DNA of 64,000 nucleotides from Bacteroides clarus YIT 12056 (GTDB taxonomy: Bacteria > Bacteroidota > Bacteroidia > Bacteroidales > Bacteroidaceae): contig NZ_FQWK01000006.1 in assembly GCF_900129655.1 (NCBI RefSeq), forward strand, positions 124,001-188,000, in the 5' to 3' direction. The notes under the pieces were generated by a model. The model did not search any database, had not been told where the DNA came from, and saw nothing but the letters and a program-made list of their open reading frames with translations. The position numbers and the translations under genes were made by a program. Below are positions 34,717 to 46,356 of the stretch, in pieces (position 1 is the stretch's first letter; each line of letters opens with the position of its first letter).

Positions 34717-35763
34717 TTTTCTATAAGTCAGCTTGTCTTTGCCGTTACCGAAGAGGTTATCGCCTAAAGTTGTGATTTTATCGCCGGTGGCAAGGACGTA
34801 GCGAAGGTTGTCGCATCCCATGAATGCGCCGTATTCTATGGCAGTTACGCCGGGGGGAAGCTCCAATGTGCCGCATAACCGTCCGCATCCGCTAAATGCA
34901 CGTTGGCCGATGCTCTTTAAGGCATGGGGCAATGTGATGTTGAGCAGGTATTTCTTTTGAGTGAATGTATAGTCGGGAATGACCGTGGCGTTACATTTGG
35001 ACAGGTCTACGCTTACCAGGTTGGGCATATAATTGCGTATCAATGTGAAGTCCGCTTCGTCCATTTTACCCTCTACCGTAAGGAAGTTGACATCTTTGGG
35101 CTGTATGCCGGCGCGAATCAGTTCGCTGGCAAGGCTGCCCATCGTAGCTATCTGTACAGTGGCTCCCACCGGTTCGCCTTCTATGAAAGCAAATGTCTCC
35201 CACCGTTTGCCGCGGCGATACGAGTCGCTGCTGCCCAGGGGGATGAATATGGCTGTCACGCTGTCGGCCAGGGCTTCGGGCAGCAAGTTCGGGGGAGTTT
35301 TTTTGCGTATACGGCAAATCTTCAAATTGGTACATCCCTTGAATGCACCGTCTTCGATGTTCTTGGTCTTATCGGACAGGATGACCTGCGTCAAAGATGT
35401 CTTTCCGATAAAAGTACTGTCGCTAAGCTGCTTGCAAAAGGCGTAGGACGGAATGCAATTGGCCGGATAGATATAGAAGCGGTCGGGATGCGTACCGTTC
35501 TTTCCGGCATACATGCTGATAGACGCATTGGATATATCCAGTATTTGCAGTTTCTTGAACTCATCCCGCAGATGGCGGAAATCAATCGCGTTCAGTTTGC
35601 CTTGCAGGACAAGGTGCGTAATCTCATTCGCCTCATCTTCGGTCAACATTTCCACCAAAGTGCCGGGCTTGGCAACGGTATAGCGCTTGGAAGTCTGGGC
35701 AGAGGCATTCAGTATCATAATGCCCAATCCGGCGGCCGCTAAAAGTATTTTTCTCAGGTTCAT
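34711..35763 (-). CDS. Secreted BspA-like leucine-rich-repeat protein
   Basis: 350 residues. Signal peptide ending ASAQTSK. Two sets of LRR_5-type repeats are visible (about 120-175 and 255-330): ITLPHALKSIGQRAFSGCG, LELPPGVTAIEYGAFMGC. Between them is a non-repeat block. BspA-like repeats mediate binding to host proteins or glycans; here the ligand is unknown. No sorting domain was seen, so it may be periplasmic or secreted freely. It has its own transcript between convergent tex and the divergent CPBP gene. Confidence 0.8.
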   Translation of the reverse strand: MNLRKILLAAAGLGIMILNASAQTSKRYTVAKPGTLVEMLTEDEANEITHLVLQGKLNAIDFRHLRDEFKKLQILDISNASISMYAGKNGTHPDRFYIYPANCIPSYAFCKQLSDSTFIGKTSLTQVILSDKTKNIEDGAFKGCTNLKICRIRKKTPPNLLPEALADSVTAIFIPLGSSDSYRRGKRWETFAFIEGEPVGATVQIATMGSLASELIRAGIQPKDVNFLTVEGKMDEADFTLIRNYMPNLVSVDLSKCNATVIPDYTFTQKKYLLNITLPHALKSIGQRAFSGCGRLCGTLELPPGVTAIEYGAFMGCDNLRYVLATGDKITTLGDNLFGNGKDKLTYRKE

Positions 35764-35886
35764 GTTTTAAGTGTCAGATTGATTTGATTTTCCAAATATA
35801 AGAAGAAACCGTCAACCTTGAATAATGATTTCTCTTTTTATTGCTATTTTTGTCGGATATTAATTAACTGAAATTATTTTTTACGC

Positions 35887-36741
35887 ATGGAAACCATTGG
35901 AAATGAGCCCAAAGCCAAACGTTTTGGAAAAGTGGCAATCGATATCATATCTTTTGTCACGCTTGCTGTTATCATCATTACAATACTAGGTATACCTTTC
36001 TCGGCAGTATTGCAAAAGCTGGGTAAGGAAGGAGCCGATAAGATGTTCTATTTTGTCCTGAGCGAAACACTGATGCTGATAGGTATATTCCTCTCCGCTT
36101 GGATTGTATGGCATTTCCGAGGAGTTTCATTAACCGGATTGGGACGCTCTTTGGCGATACGTAAGAAAGATTTGTTATCAGGAATATCACTGGCAATCGT
36201 TCTTTATGCGGTAGGATTCGGCGTATCCTTATTGGCAGGAGCGATAGAGATTGCAGGAGTTGTATTCAATCCTTCTTCCTTATTGATTAGCTTTGTTTTC
36301 TTTTTGCTGGTAGCCATTACAGAAGAATTCGCATTGCGGGGGTTTGTATTGGAGCGTATGCTGCAAGGCGGGGTGAATAAGTTTTGGGCATTGTTTCTCT
36401 CCGCCACCCTGTTCTCGCTGGTTCATATAGCCAATCCGAACTTCGACTTTCTGTCTTTTATCAACATCCTGCTGGCAGGCATTCTTTTAGGTTCTTCTTA
36501 TATATACACGCGTAATCTCTGTTTCCCGATAGCTTTACACTGGTTCTGGAACTGGATACAAGGTCCGGTCTTGGGTTATGAAGTCAGTGGAAATAAATTT
36601 TGTGACGGTTTGCTGACGCTCTATCTGCCCGAGGCCAATCTGATAAACGGCGGAGCTTTCGGTTTTGAAGGTTCCATACTTTGTACGGTACTAATGGTAG
36701 CGGGAACAGGAGTGATTTTAAAAATGTTCAGAAAAAATTGA
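35887..36741 (+). CDS. CPBP-family intramembrane metalloprotease
   Basis: 284 residues, about eight transmembrane segments. The catalytic motifs of the CAAX-protease/bacteriocin-processing family are present: ITEEFALRGFVLERM (EExxxR), FSLVHIANPNFD with the first histidine, and LHWFWNW with the second. A TATTTTTG box lies 30-40 bp upstream of the ATG. The substrate is unknown; relatives process prenylated proteins, bacteriocins or signalling peptides. Confidence 0.88.
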   Translation: METIGNEPKAKRFGKVAIDIISFVTLAVIIITILGIPFSAVLQKLGKEGADKMFYFVLSETLMLIGIFLSAWIVWHFRGVSLTGLGRSLAIRKKDLLSGISLAIVLYAVGFGVSLLAGAIEIAGVVFNPSSLLISFVFFLLVAITEEFALRGFVLERMLQGGVNKFWALFLSATLFSLVHIANPNFDFLSFINILLAGILLGSSYIYTRNLCFPIALHWFWNWIQGPVLGYEVSGNKFCDGLLTLYLPEANLINGGAFGFEGSILCTVLMVAGTGVILKMFRKN

Positions 36742-36746
36742 TAACA

Positions 36747-38487
<1,741 letters not shown>

Positions 38488-38562
38488 TTACTATTTAATA
38501 CCTATAACTCTGCGAATTGCGGGCACAAAGATACGAAATAATACGGTAAAACAGCTTACAAC

Positions 38563-38663
38563 AAGTTAACTTATTGCATGATATGAAGTTAAGTAAACAT
38601 CTGCAATGAAGTTAACTTATTGCATGATATGAAGTTAACTTACTCCCCGCACGATGTTAACTT
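38563..38663. repeat. 23-bp-period array of GTTAAC palindromes upstream of ABC-F and grpE
   Basis: GTTAA occurs at 38565, 38588, 38611, 38634 and 38656, spacings 23, 23, 23 and 22. Inside it, 38563-38592 and 38609-38638 are identical 30-mers. Each full unit holds AAGTTAACTT, a 10-bp palindrome. It fills the space between the divergent ABC-F and grpE promoters (ABC-F TATCTTTG on the minus strand at 38526-38533). Probably a DNA operator array; no gene is present in it. Confidence 0.8.
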
Positions 38664-38683
38664 CCTATTTATGGAATATTTCG

Positions 38684-38714
38684 CTGTCAATCTGACATAA
38701 AAGTATTACCTTTG
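38684..38714 (+). promoter_or_regulatory. Probable grpE-dnaJ promoter
   Basis: CTG at 38684-38686, 20 bases, then TACCTTTG at 38707-38714, differing from the Bacteroides consensus at one base of the upstream box. No CIRCE element (TTAGCACTC inverted repeat) was seen, so HrcA control is not indicated. Confidence 0.5.
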
Positions 38715-38838
38715 CAGCGTTTTTGGCAAAAGCCGTCAATTTGGCAAAGTTTTTGCTATCAAAACCGTATCATATTAACTTAAACCCTTGACAGCAATGA
38801 AAGCAAAATCATTTTATAAGAATAACAAGCATAACAAT

Positions 38839-39414
38839 ATGGACCCGAAAGAAAAAGAAAACATCAACGAAGAAGAGTTGAAAGAGCAAGCCGTCCAAGA
38901 CGAGAACGGCGAGGAAACAACTGAAAAAGAAGAGGTTGCCCTGACTGAAGAAGAGAAACTCGCTCAGGAATTGGAAAAGGCCAATGCAGAGATTGAAGAC
39001 CAGAAAGACAAGTATCTGCGTCTCTCCGCCGAGTTCGACAACTACCGTAAACGTACAATGAAAGAAAAAGCCGAACTTATCCTGAATGGCGGAGAAAAGA
39101 GCATCAGCAGCATTCTTCCTATCGTGGACGACTTTGAACGCGCCCTGAAAAACATGGAGACCGCCACCGATGTAGCTGCCGTAAAAGAAGGTGTGGAGCT
39201 TATCTACAACAAGTTTATGACAGTATTGGGTCAGAACGGTGTCAAAGTAATCGAAACCAAAGAACAGCCGCTTGACACAGACTACCACGAAGCCATTGCC
39301 GTAATCCCGGCTCCCGACGAAGCTTTGAAAGGTAAAATTCTGGACTGCGTACAAACCGGTTACACGCTAAACGACAAAGTAATCCGCCATGCCAAAGTAG
39401 TGGTTGGAGAATAA
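38839..39414 (+). CDS. grpE: GrpE nucleotide-exchange factor
   Basis: 191 residues from the ATG giving [12 protein letters not shown], which matches the usual Bacteroides start; an in-frame ATG 42 bp upstream would add MKAKSFYKNN and more. The N-terminal long helix is glutamate-rich (~10-70), followed by [15 protein letters not shown] and the beta-rich head with [19 protein letters not shown] and [11 protein letters not shown]. It releases ADP from DnaK in the cytoplasm. dnaJ follows 13 bp later. dnaK is not in the window. Confidence 0.95.
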   Translation: MDPKEKENINEEELKEQAVQDENGEETTEKEEVALTEEEKLAQELEKANAEIEDQKDKYLRLSAEFDNYRKRTMKEKAELILNGGEKSISSILPIVDDFERALKNMETATDVAAVKEGVELIYNKFMTVLGQNGVKVIETKEQPLDTDYHEAIAVIPAPDEALKGKILDCVQTGYTLNDKVIRHAKVVVGE

Positions 39415-39427
39415 CATACACAGTTAT

Positions 39428-40609
39428 ATGGAAAAAAGAGATTATTACGAAGTACTGGAAGTCGAAAAAACAGCATCGGTAGAAGAGATAAAGAAAGCCT
39501 ATCGCAAGAAAGCCATCCAATATCACCCCGACAAAAACCCTGGCGACAAGGTAGCCGAGGAGAAGTTTAAGGAAGCGGCGGAAGCATACGATGTATTAAG
39601 CAATCCGGACAAGCGTGCCCGTTACGACCAATTCGGCCATGCCGGAATGGGTGGTGCCGCCGGTAACGGCGGACCGTTCGGCGGTTTCAGCGGCGGCATG
39701 TCCATGGACGACATATTCTCCATGTTCGGCGATATATTCGGCGGACACAGCGGTGGCTTTGGCGGCGGTTTCAGTGGTTTCGGCGGATTCGGCGGCGGTG
39801 GCGCGCAACAGCAACGCCGTTATCGCGGCTCGGACTTGCGCGTTAAAGTGAAGCTGAACCTCAAGGAGATTTCTACCGGAGTAGAGAAGAAATTCAAACT
39901 GAAAAAGTATGTACCCTGCAGCCACTGTCATGGAACCGGTGCAGAGGGAGACGGCGGCGCGGAAACCTGTCCTACCTGTAAAGGTAGCGGTACGGTAATC
40001 CGCAACCAGCAGACCATTCTCGGAACGATGCAGACACGCACCACCTGTCCTACCTGTGGCGGCGAAGGTAAAGTTATCAAGAATAAATGTAAGGAATGTG
40101 CCGGTGAAGGAATCGTCTACGGTGAAGAAGTTGTTACCGTAAATATCCCGAAAGGTGTAGCCGAAGGCATGCAGCTCTCCATGGGCGGCAAAGGTAATGC
40201 CGGCAAGCACAACGGCGTACCGGGCGACTTGCTGATTCTTGTAGAGGAAGAACAGGATAAGGAACTGATTCGTGACGAAAACGACTTGATTTATAACCTG
40301 TTGCTCAGCTTTCCGACAGCGGCATTGGGCGGTGCGGTAGAAATACCCACCATCGACGGTAAGGTGAAGGTGAAAATCGAATCGGGTACACAACCGGGAA
40401 AGGTTCTCCGCTTACGCGGCAAGGGTTTGCCTAATGTAAACGGATACGGTACCGGGGATTTACTGGTGAATGTCAGTGTATATGTACCTGAAACTCTGAA
40501 TAAAGAGGAGAAAAAAGCCTTGGAAGAAATGGAAGGTTCGGATAATTTCAAGCCGAATACTTCTATTAAGGAGAAGATTTTCAAGAAGTTCAAGAGTTTG
40601 TTTGACTAA
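39428..40609 (+). CDS. dnaJ: Chaperone DnaJ
   Basis: 393 residues from ATG giving [16 protein letters not shown]-domain with HPD in [11 protein letters not shown]-rich region ~75-140. Four CxxCxGxG zinc repeats ([32 protein letters not shown]). C-terminal substrate-binding domains with [13 protein letters not shown]. It stimulates DnaK ATPase. A type I DnaJ of normal length. Downstream is a strong hairpin terminator. Confidence 0.97.
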   Translation: MEKRDYYEVLEVEKTASVEEIKKAYRKKAIQYHPDKNPGDKVAEEKFKEAAEAYDVLSNPDKRARYDQFGHAGMGGAAGNGGPFGGFSGGMSMDDIFSMFGDIFGGHSGGFGGGFSGFGGFGGGGAQQQRRYRGSDLRVKVKLNLKEISTGVEKKFKLKKYVPCSHCHGTGAEGDGGAETCPTCKGSGTVIRNQQTILGTMQTRTTCPTCGGEGKVIKNKCKECAGEGIVYGEEVVTVNIPKGVAEGMQLSMGGKGNAGKHNGVPGDLLILVEEEQDKELIRDENDLIYNLLLSFPTAALGGAVEIPTIDGKVKVKIESGTQPGKVLRLRGKGLPNVNGYGTGDLLVNVSVYVPETLNKEEKKALEEMEGSDNFKPNTSIKEKIFKKFKSLFD

Positions 40610-40624
40610 TACAAAAGTCGCATC

Positions 40625-40681
40625 TCTATAAACGGAAATCCCTATAAAGAATAGTACTTTATAGGGATTTCCGTTTATAGA
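40625..40681. terminator. 25-bp perfect hairpin between convergent dnaJ and the esterase-Kelch gene
   Basis: Arms 40625-40649 and 40657-40681 are exact reverse complements (TCTATAAACGGAAATCCC, then TATAAAG) with a 7-nt loop. The stem is unusually long for a terminator and has no long T run, so it may act in both directions or be a small repeat element. Confidence 0.7.
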
Positions 40682-40696
40682 AATAGCGTTTATACT

Positions 40697-43318
40697 TTAC
40701 TCTTTAATTGCAATGCGGGTAATTCCCGGAGTACGAACTCCCGGTTTTAATTCTCCATTGATACAAAAGATATTTTTTCCGCATATCACCAATGCTGCGC
40801 CCGCACGAGCGGTATCCGGCGTACAAGCTATTGTTTGCCACTCTTGTAAGCGCACATCATACACAAGAATCCGCTTATTAAAACGATACCATTCCACCGG
40901 ATGAGTCAAATAATCGGCAGCCGGTTTTTGAAGCGCACGCAAAAAGATGTCTTTATCAACACCACCCATACAGATAATCAGATTCTTACCCCAAGCAGTC
41001 GCCACGCCACCGCCTAAAGAAACTGTTTCGCCTGCCTCATTCACCACCTCGGGTAATGGTGTCCAAGTATCGGCAGCCGGTGAATATACATATCCATCAA
41101 CCGAGAGAGAAGCGGCACGTCCTTCCACCGGCGCTGCAAAGCCACTCCACAGGTAGAAACATAATTGCCCATCAGCATCCAGTTGTGCGGCACTTACCGG
41201 TTGTACCCGAGGAGCGCCCGGAAAGGCGGGCAGTTCCCGCCACCCTTGAGGCAGTTGCTCCAAATCGAGACAATAAAATGCATTGGATGCCTTGCCGTTC
41301 TTGTTTCCCCCGGCAACATAGAGTTTATTTCCCAATAACGCGCCTGTCATATTATCCAGCGTGCAAGGCAATGAAGGTAATGTTTCCACAATAGCTTTCT
41401 TATCTGCCACACGTATACGATAAGTTACAGACAAAGCTCCCCGCTCATTCATCCCCCCTACACAGATGACTCCATCGGTAGTAGACACAGATACACCATA
41501 GGCCATTGCCTGCGGCAGCTGCCCCACTCTCTGCCAAACCAATATGGAGTCCTTCGGTATTAGCGCCGTATAAATATCGCGATAATATTTCTTAGCACCA
41601 CCGGCATAGGCCGGTATTTCAGGAAAATTACAACCGCCGGCAATCAATAATTGCCCTGCCGCTATTCCCGCAAAGCAAGCCGAAACACCTTTGGCAAAAT
41701 CCTTATCTTCCTGTGGAAAACCCTGCATCCGGCTGATTTTATCAATAGTGACATATGCGACAGGTGCGGCAGCACGGAAAGTCGAAGCCGGCAATCCCGC
41801 CTTATTCACCAGATTGGCACGGGTAAACGGTTGCCATCCATAGCGAATAAAACGGGGATTCTTAATATTGGTATTATACACTTTCAGACAGTCATCCTCA
41901 ACTACGGCAGTAGCAAGTTCATAAACCCCGTCTTCCTCCGCCACTTCAAACGAACACAAAAGAGCCTCATCAACACTACCCAAACCATCGCCATAGTCGA
42001 ACGAAACATATACAGCTCCATTTTTGAATTCCGCACAGCGAAACAACGGACCGGAAGGGAGTACATTTTCATGTCCATAAGTGCGGTTCAAAGCCCAATA
42101 CGCCAATCTCTCGCCAATCGGTTTCTTATTGGCAGGGTGTACATCCAATGAATCTCCCTGATCACTGGATACAACCATTCCCGTATTGGAAACACATTTC
42201 ATCAATCTTCGCTGACTATCGCGGAACCATGTCCACGACGGGCGGTCGATGCTTGACAGTTGCACATAATAAAAAGGCAGATCCGGTTCATCCCAGTTGG
42301 AACGCCAACTGTCAACCAATAGTTTAAAAAGTTTTTCATGCGCTTCCTTATTATGGGCATTCGATTCTCCCTGATACCAGACAATCCCTTTCAACGGATA
42401 TTTATCCAAGGGACGAATACCGGATTCAAACAGATAACAAGGTTCGTAAGGATGACGTTGCCGCTTATCGGTAGCATATTTTATGTTCAAAGCAGCCCTT
42501 TCACGCACCCAGTCTTGAATAAGGTCATTCTTTGTCCAATCATGTAAGATAGCCGGAAACTCAAATTCCAATGTACGGCGGTCTATCCATGCTTCCGTAG
42601 GTGAACCGCCGACAGCATTGCATATCAAGCCCACCGGGACATTCAGACTATCACGAAGCATTTTACCGAAATGATAAGCAACAGCAGAAAAAGAAGCCGC
42701 CGTGCCAGAAGTACAAGATGTCCAGACAGTCGGTTTATAATATTGCAAATGATTCAGGGAGTCTAACACCGACGCATCCCACGCCACCGCATCCGTACGC
42801 CAGCGCGCTTTCATATCAAACAGACGAAGTTTGTCATCATTTGCTTCCGAAACATCAGTTTGCGCGGTAGCTGCCTGTTTCAACATAAACTCCATGTTGG
42901 ATTGTCCGGAACATAACCAGACCTCACCAATCAATACATTTTTATAAGACAGGGTCTGTTTTCCAGTAGATATGGATAATGTATAAGGTCCGCCTGCCTG
43001 CAAAGGCATGAGTTGCACAGACCAGCAGCCGTTATCGTCTGCCCGGACAGTAATCTTCTGATGAGCGACACTTACTGAAACCGGTTCACCCGCATTCGCT
43101 TTCCCGTGTATTTTCAATGGAGTATCACGCTGCAACACCATATTGTCGGTATACAGGTCTGATACTTGCAAACAGACGGGATAAGACTCTTTCTCCCGAT
43201 TTGCTATCTCTGCACCATAAGTAATACCATTTCCTATACCAGCCGCTTTCACTTTCTTTTGAGCCCAAAGACAAGTGCAGCAGAACAAGCTAAAGAATAA
43301 AAACAATACTTTCCTCAT
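40697..43318 (-). CDS. Bifunctional sialate O-acetylesterase / Kelch-type N-acetylneuraminate epimerase
   Basis: 873 residues from the ATG giving MRKVLFLFFSLF, a signal peptide ending LWAQKK. Residues ~45-530 are a SASA/SGNH esterase: VWLCSGQSNMEF holds the serine, VWYQGESNAH the Gln/Glu block, and DVHPANK the Asp-x-x-His pair. From ~545 Kelch blades follow (GGCNFPE, AGGNKNGKA, CVGGMNERGA, CMGGVDKD), as in NanM, which speeds alpha/beta sialic-acid mutarotation. The fusion lets one periplasmic protein remove O-acetyl groups and prepare sialic acid for uptake. It is the last gene of the sialic-acid operon. Confidence 0.87.
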   Translation of the reverse strand: MRKVLFLFFSLFCCTCLWAQKKVKAAGIGNGITYGAEIANREKESYPVCLQVSDLYTDNMVLQRDTPLKIHGKANAGEPVSVSVAHQKITVRADDNGCWSVQLMPLQAGGPYTLSISTGKQTLSYKNVLIGEVWLCSGQSNMEFMLKQAATAQTDVSEANDDKLRLFDMKARWRTDAVAWDASVLDSLNHLQYYKPTVWTSCTSGTAASFSAVAYHFGKMLRDSLNVPVGLICNAVGGSPTEAWIDRRTLEFEFPAILHDWTKNDLIQDWVRERAALNIKYATDKRQRHPYEPCYLFESGIRPLDKYPLKGIVWYQGESNAHNKEAHEKLFKLLVDSWRSNWDEPDLPFYYVQLSSIDRPSWTWFRDSQRRLMKCVSNTGMVVSSDQGDSLDVHPANKKPIGERLAYWALNRTYGHENVLPSGPLFRCAEFKNGAVYVSFDYGDGLGSVDEALLCSFEVAEEDGVYELATAVVEDDCLKVYNTNIKNPRFIRYGWQPFTRANLVNKAGLPASTFRAAAPVAYVTIDKISRMQGFPQEDKDFAKGVSACFAGIAAGQLLIAGGCNFPEIPAYAGGAKKYYRDIYTALIPKDSILVWQRVGQLPQAMAYGVSVSTTDGVICVGGMNERGALSVTYRIRVADKKAIVETLPSLPCTLDNMTGALLGNKLYVAGGNKNGKASNAFYCLDLEQLPQGWRELPAFPGAPRVQPVSAAQLDADGQLCFYLWSGFAAPVEGRAASLSVDGYVYSPAADTWTPLPEVVNEAGETVSLGGGVATAWGKNLIICMGGVDKDIFLRALQKPAADYLTHPVEWYRFNKRILVYDVRLQEWQTIACTPDTARAGAALVICGKNIFCINGELKPGVRTPGITRIAIKE

Positions 43319-43354
43319 TTCTGTATGATATAAAGGTATAATTAACGATTTCAA

Positions 43355-44605
43355 TTATTCTTTCAAGTGTTTTTTCAGCCAGGGAATGACTAACTCCGAT
43401 TTAAAATAATGGTCAGGCGCATCTACATTCACCCTATTAAAATACTCATCCCTACTTAATCCTTCGGGCAGTTTATCAATCTTTTTGCGCTTTTGCGGGT
43501 CGGCAAATTTAGGATAATGGTACATCTCCACATTAGATGGATAACCGGATATTTCGTAAGCCTTACGAATTATATTGAAGTCGCGGTCTAATCCGCCTTC
43601 CGTCAGGATGACAGGACGCGGAGCCAACGAGGCTACAATATCCGGAAAGTTAAACTTGCGCCAGAAATTAGGAATCAAGTGCCGGATTGAGTTGGGAAAG
43701 ATACGGGTTCCATTCTTATCGGGAGCGGTCATCACCAAAGCTCTTTCCTGGGTTTGACACAGAAAATCATTGTAGACAAAAGCGTATATAGAGGGATCCA
43801 GTACCCCCAAAACCATTAATGGTTCCGTACCCAAAGAAAATCCACTGACCACAATACGGTCTTTACGGATATAAGGCCGCGACTTCATCCACTCAAGTAC
43901 CTGCATATCCAGATAAGCCGTATATCCCAAGTAACTCCATCCCATTTCCAGCAAGAAACGGGAAAACAAGTCATAGTTATAGTTTCTGCCTCGGACATAC
44001 CGTTCCAGATCAGCCGCTTCACCTGCCGCCGGATTATCTACGGCCACCGCAATATATCCGGCTTTGGCAAAGTTTAGCGCCATAGTCACTTTTGGATTGC
44101 GGTAATCATCATCGAATTTAGCGGTTATCCCCGGTTCGCCGGCCAATCCTTCCTTAGAACCGCCCGAACCCGGAATACATAAAATGGCAGGTGACGGTTT
44201 CACCAAACTATCCGGTATTAGTACCAGAAATGTGGATACACATCCGGATAAAGGATAATATTCCCATTTTTCAAGTTGGTAACCGTCACGTTGTACAGTA
44301 TGAATACACTTGGGAACCGAAGAGTTATCCTGTCGTTTCGGAAAGTTCATAATCTCTTGCATAGACTTACGGACTTTCTTCTGCCATTTGGAAAATTCCC
44401 TTTTACTCATGTCCGGACGAAAAGCACACTCCGGCTCTATATCGGATAACATGGTATGCACCACGCCATAAGAGCTGAGGAATCTTCCGTCGTCACGACC
44501 GGAGCGAATCACTTTGTGTTCATCCGGTGACCATCCCGTCACTTGGGCTGCAACCAATATGTACCAGCATAGAAGCAGACCAATCATTATATTTCTTTTT
44601 TTCAT
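43355..44605 (-). CDS. Secreted alpha/beta-hydrolase, probable esterase
   Basis: 416 residues from the ATG giving MKKRNIMIGLLL, the start of the signal peptide ending LVAAQ; five more codons are possible upstream. The nucleophile elbow GFSLGTEP, oxyanion strand AILCIPGSGGSKEG, and LAPRPVILTEGGLDRDF near the acid residue mark a dienelactone-hydrolase-like or acetyl-xylan-esterase-like fold. The histidine is probably in the DAPDHYF segment. Lying between nanH and the O-acetylesterase, it may deacetylate sialic acids or host glycans; this is inferred from context only. Confidence 0.8.
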   Translation of the reverse strand: MKKRNIMIGLLLCWYILVAAQVTGWSPDEHKVIRSGRDDGRFLSSYGVVHTMLSDIEPECAFRPDMSKREFSKWQKKVRKSMQEIMNFPKRQDNSSVPKCIHTVQRDGYQLEKWEYYPLSGCVSTFLVLIPDSLVKPSPAILCIPGSGGSKEGLAGEPGITAKFDDDYRNPKVTMALNFAKAGYIAVAVDNPAAGEAADLERYVRGRNYNYDLFSRFLLEMGWSYLGYTAYLDMQVLEWMKSRPYIRKDRIVVSGFSLGTEPLMVLGVLDPSIYAFVYNDFLCQTQERALVMTAPDKNGTRIFPNSIRHLIPNFWRKFNFPDIVASLAPRPVILTEGGLDRDFNIIRKAYEISGYPSNVEMYHYPKFADPQKRKKIDKLPEGLSRDEYFNRVNVDAPDHYFKSELVIPWLKKHLKE

Positions 44606-44641
44606 CTCTTCATGATTCAAAGCCTTGCAGCTATCTCTATC

Positions 44642-46276
44642 TTATTTCACAATATCCTTCAACTTCACTGCCTGAAAGGTCATCTGAGCAACACTGCTCT
44701 CATACAAAATACCGATGGTTTCTTTGTCAATCATTGTCAGGCATGAGTATCCCCAGTTATTGTCTTCATCCAGCAGTAACTGGTGTTGCGGCAGCCAGGT
44801 GACACCACCATCCAAACTGACTTTAATGGTAGTGCTATGACGTCCTTTCGTTGTATTAGGATTGGAAAATATCAGTATGTCTTTATCCAAGATGTTATCT
44901 TTAGCTTTCACGCTGATGAGACTTGCCATGCAAACAGGTTCCTGAAGCGCACTACGTGAAGACACGTGCTCCGTCCAAGTCAGCCCCAAATCTTTTGTTG
45001 TTGCAACGGCACGGCTTCCTTTACGGTTGTCACGCATGTTCAACATCAGTACTCCCGGTTCAACTTCGGCTACTTGCGCTTCCGTTGTATTGGTACGGGC
45101 ATAATTATGCATTTTCCAGGTTTTTCCACCGTCTTTACTATACATAATTCCTGCATTGGGAATGCGGGTAGAATCTATGAACTGAGTAGGAAAGACCAAT
45201 GTACCATCATCCATCGTAATACCTCTTCCGGGACCTTGCAACAAGAAATACCAGGAAGGATCTTTCACTTGGCCGGTTATATTGATTGGAGCAGACCACG
45301 TTTTACCATCGTCCGTACTTTTAGTCACCACCAATTGGGCGGTGCGGTTTAAGTCCATTCCCGGATGCGAGCTCCACCATGCACGCTGATTCCCCATCCC
45401 ATGAGTCCATGCAGCTACAATCCATACGGTATTAGTCTTGTTATCCACCAAAATAGAAGGGTCACCCACCCCATTCTGTGCGGCAGGTAAACCGTCGTAT
45501 TCACCAAAAGAGAGGGGTAAACGCATCTTCTCCCATGTTTGTCCGCCATCCGTACTGCGACTTAAACCTACATCCACATGTTCTTGCAAGTCTGCGCTAT
45601 TATTATACCGGACATCATATACCCCCAGCAAAGTCCCTTTATTGGTAGTTACCAATCCCGGAATACGATAAGCGGTCGATTCATCATCACCGGCATGACG
45701 TACTCCAATACCGACACGATGCTCAACGCCTTTTGGTGATACTACTTGCAGAGGAGCTTTGTTATTATCCAAATTTACGGATACTACTTCCGCCGAAATC
45801 TTAGTAGCCAAAGAAGCTGAAGGTTTCACTTGCAAACTAATCCAAAAGTAATTTACACCGGGAAACAGTCTTTGATTTCCCACCAGTTTTATTTCTTTCT
45901 TTACAGGTTCAGTCACTTTCGATTTTAAAATGGAATAGGATGGATTCGCTGCCAATGTCTTTCCCGGTGAAGTGAAAGACAGATAAGATACAGGAGCAAA
46001 ACGTTTTTTACCGTAATCTTGCAAAGCTTCCGTTCCACTATAATAGAGTTTTACAGACTGAATATTCTGCATCGAAGTGTTTTCCGTAAATTGTAGAACT
46101 ACGTCGTTGAATGTCTGTGCCGTATCAGTTTCCAAACGTATATAGAAAAGTATGTTATCCTGCCGTTCCAAAAGAACCGGAATTTGCGCTTCCTTTACGA
46201 ATACGGTATCGGCAGCTCGCAGATTACCAAACGATATAATACTATAAAGCAGAAATAAGAATCGGAGTTTTTTCAT
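44642..46276 (-). CDS. nanH: GH33 exo-sialidase
   Basis: 544 residues, secreted (signal ending NLRAAD). An N-terminal lectin-like beta domain to ~185 is followed by the six-blade propeller. YRIP, with the first active-site arginine, is followed by Asp boxes (STDGGQTWEK, STDDGKTWSA, SKDGGKTWKM, LDGGVTWL). The catalytic Tyr lies in NNWGYSCL. From memory the length and layout match the characterised B. thetaiotaomicron sialidase. It releases terminal Neu5Ac from mucin and milk glycans at the cell surface or in the periplasm. Preceded by the 22-bp palindrome array. Confidence 0.93.
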   Translation of the reverse strand: MKKLRFLFLLYSIISFGNLRAADTVFVKEAQIPVLLERQDNILFYIRLETDTAQTFNDVVLQFTENTSMQNIQSVKLYYSGTEALQDYGKKRFAPVSYLSFTSPGKTLAANPSYSILKSKVTEPVKKEIKLVGNQRLFPGVNYFWISLQVKPSASLATKISAEVVSVNLDNNKAPLQVVSPKGVEHRVGIGVRHAGDDESTAYRIPGLVTTNKGTLLGVYDVRYNNSADLQEHVDVGLSRSTDGGQTWEKMRLPLSFGEYDGLPAAQNGVGDPSILVDNKTNTVWIVAAWTHGMGNQRAWWSSHPGMDLNRTAQLVVTKSTDDGKTWSAPINITGQVKDPSWYFLLQGPGRGITMDDGTLVFPTQFIDSTRIPNAGIMYSKDGGKTWKMHNYARTNTTEAQVAEVEPGVLMLNMRDNRKGSRAVATTKDLGLTWTEHVSSRSALQEPVCMASLISVKAKDNILDKDILIFSNPNTTKGRHSTTIKVSLDGGVTWLPQHQLLLDEDNNWGYSCLTMIDKETIGILYESSVAQMTFQAVKLKDIVK

Positions 46277-46356
46277 GGTAAATATGTTCTTTTATTATTC
46301 GGTATAATACCGATACGCTTATGCTATAAAAATAAATACGATATTAATCCTTCTCT

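Noticed and set aside
38797..38838. Longer N-terminus for GrpE
   Set aside because: An in-frame ATG exists, but family members in Bacteroides start at the MDPKEKE methionine and the extra residues are not conserved as far as I recall. Left as an alternative start.
40625..40681. Miniature transposon ends
   Set aside because: The 25-bp perfect hairpin has only a 7-nt loop and no flanking target duplication; a terminator between convergent genes explains it.
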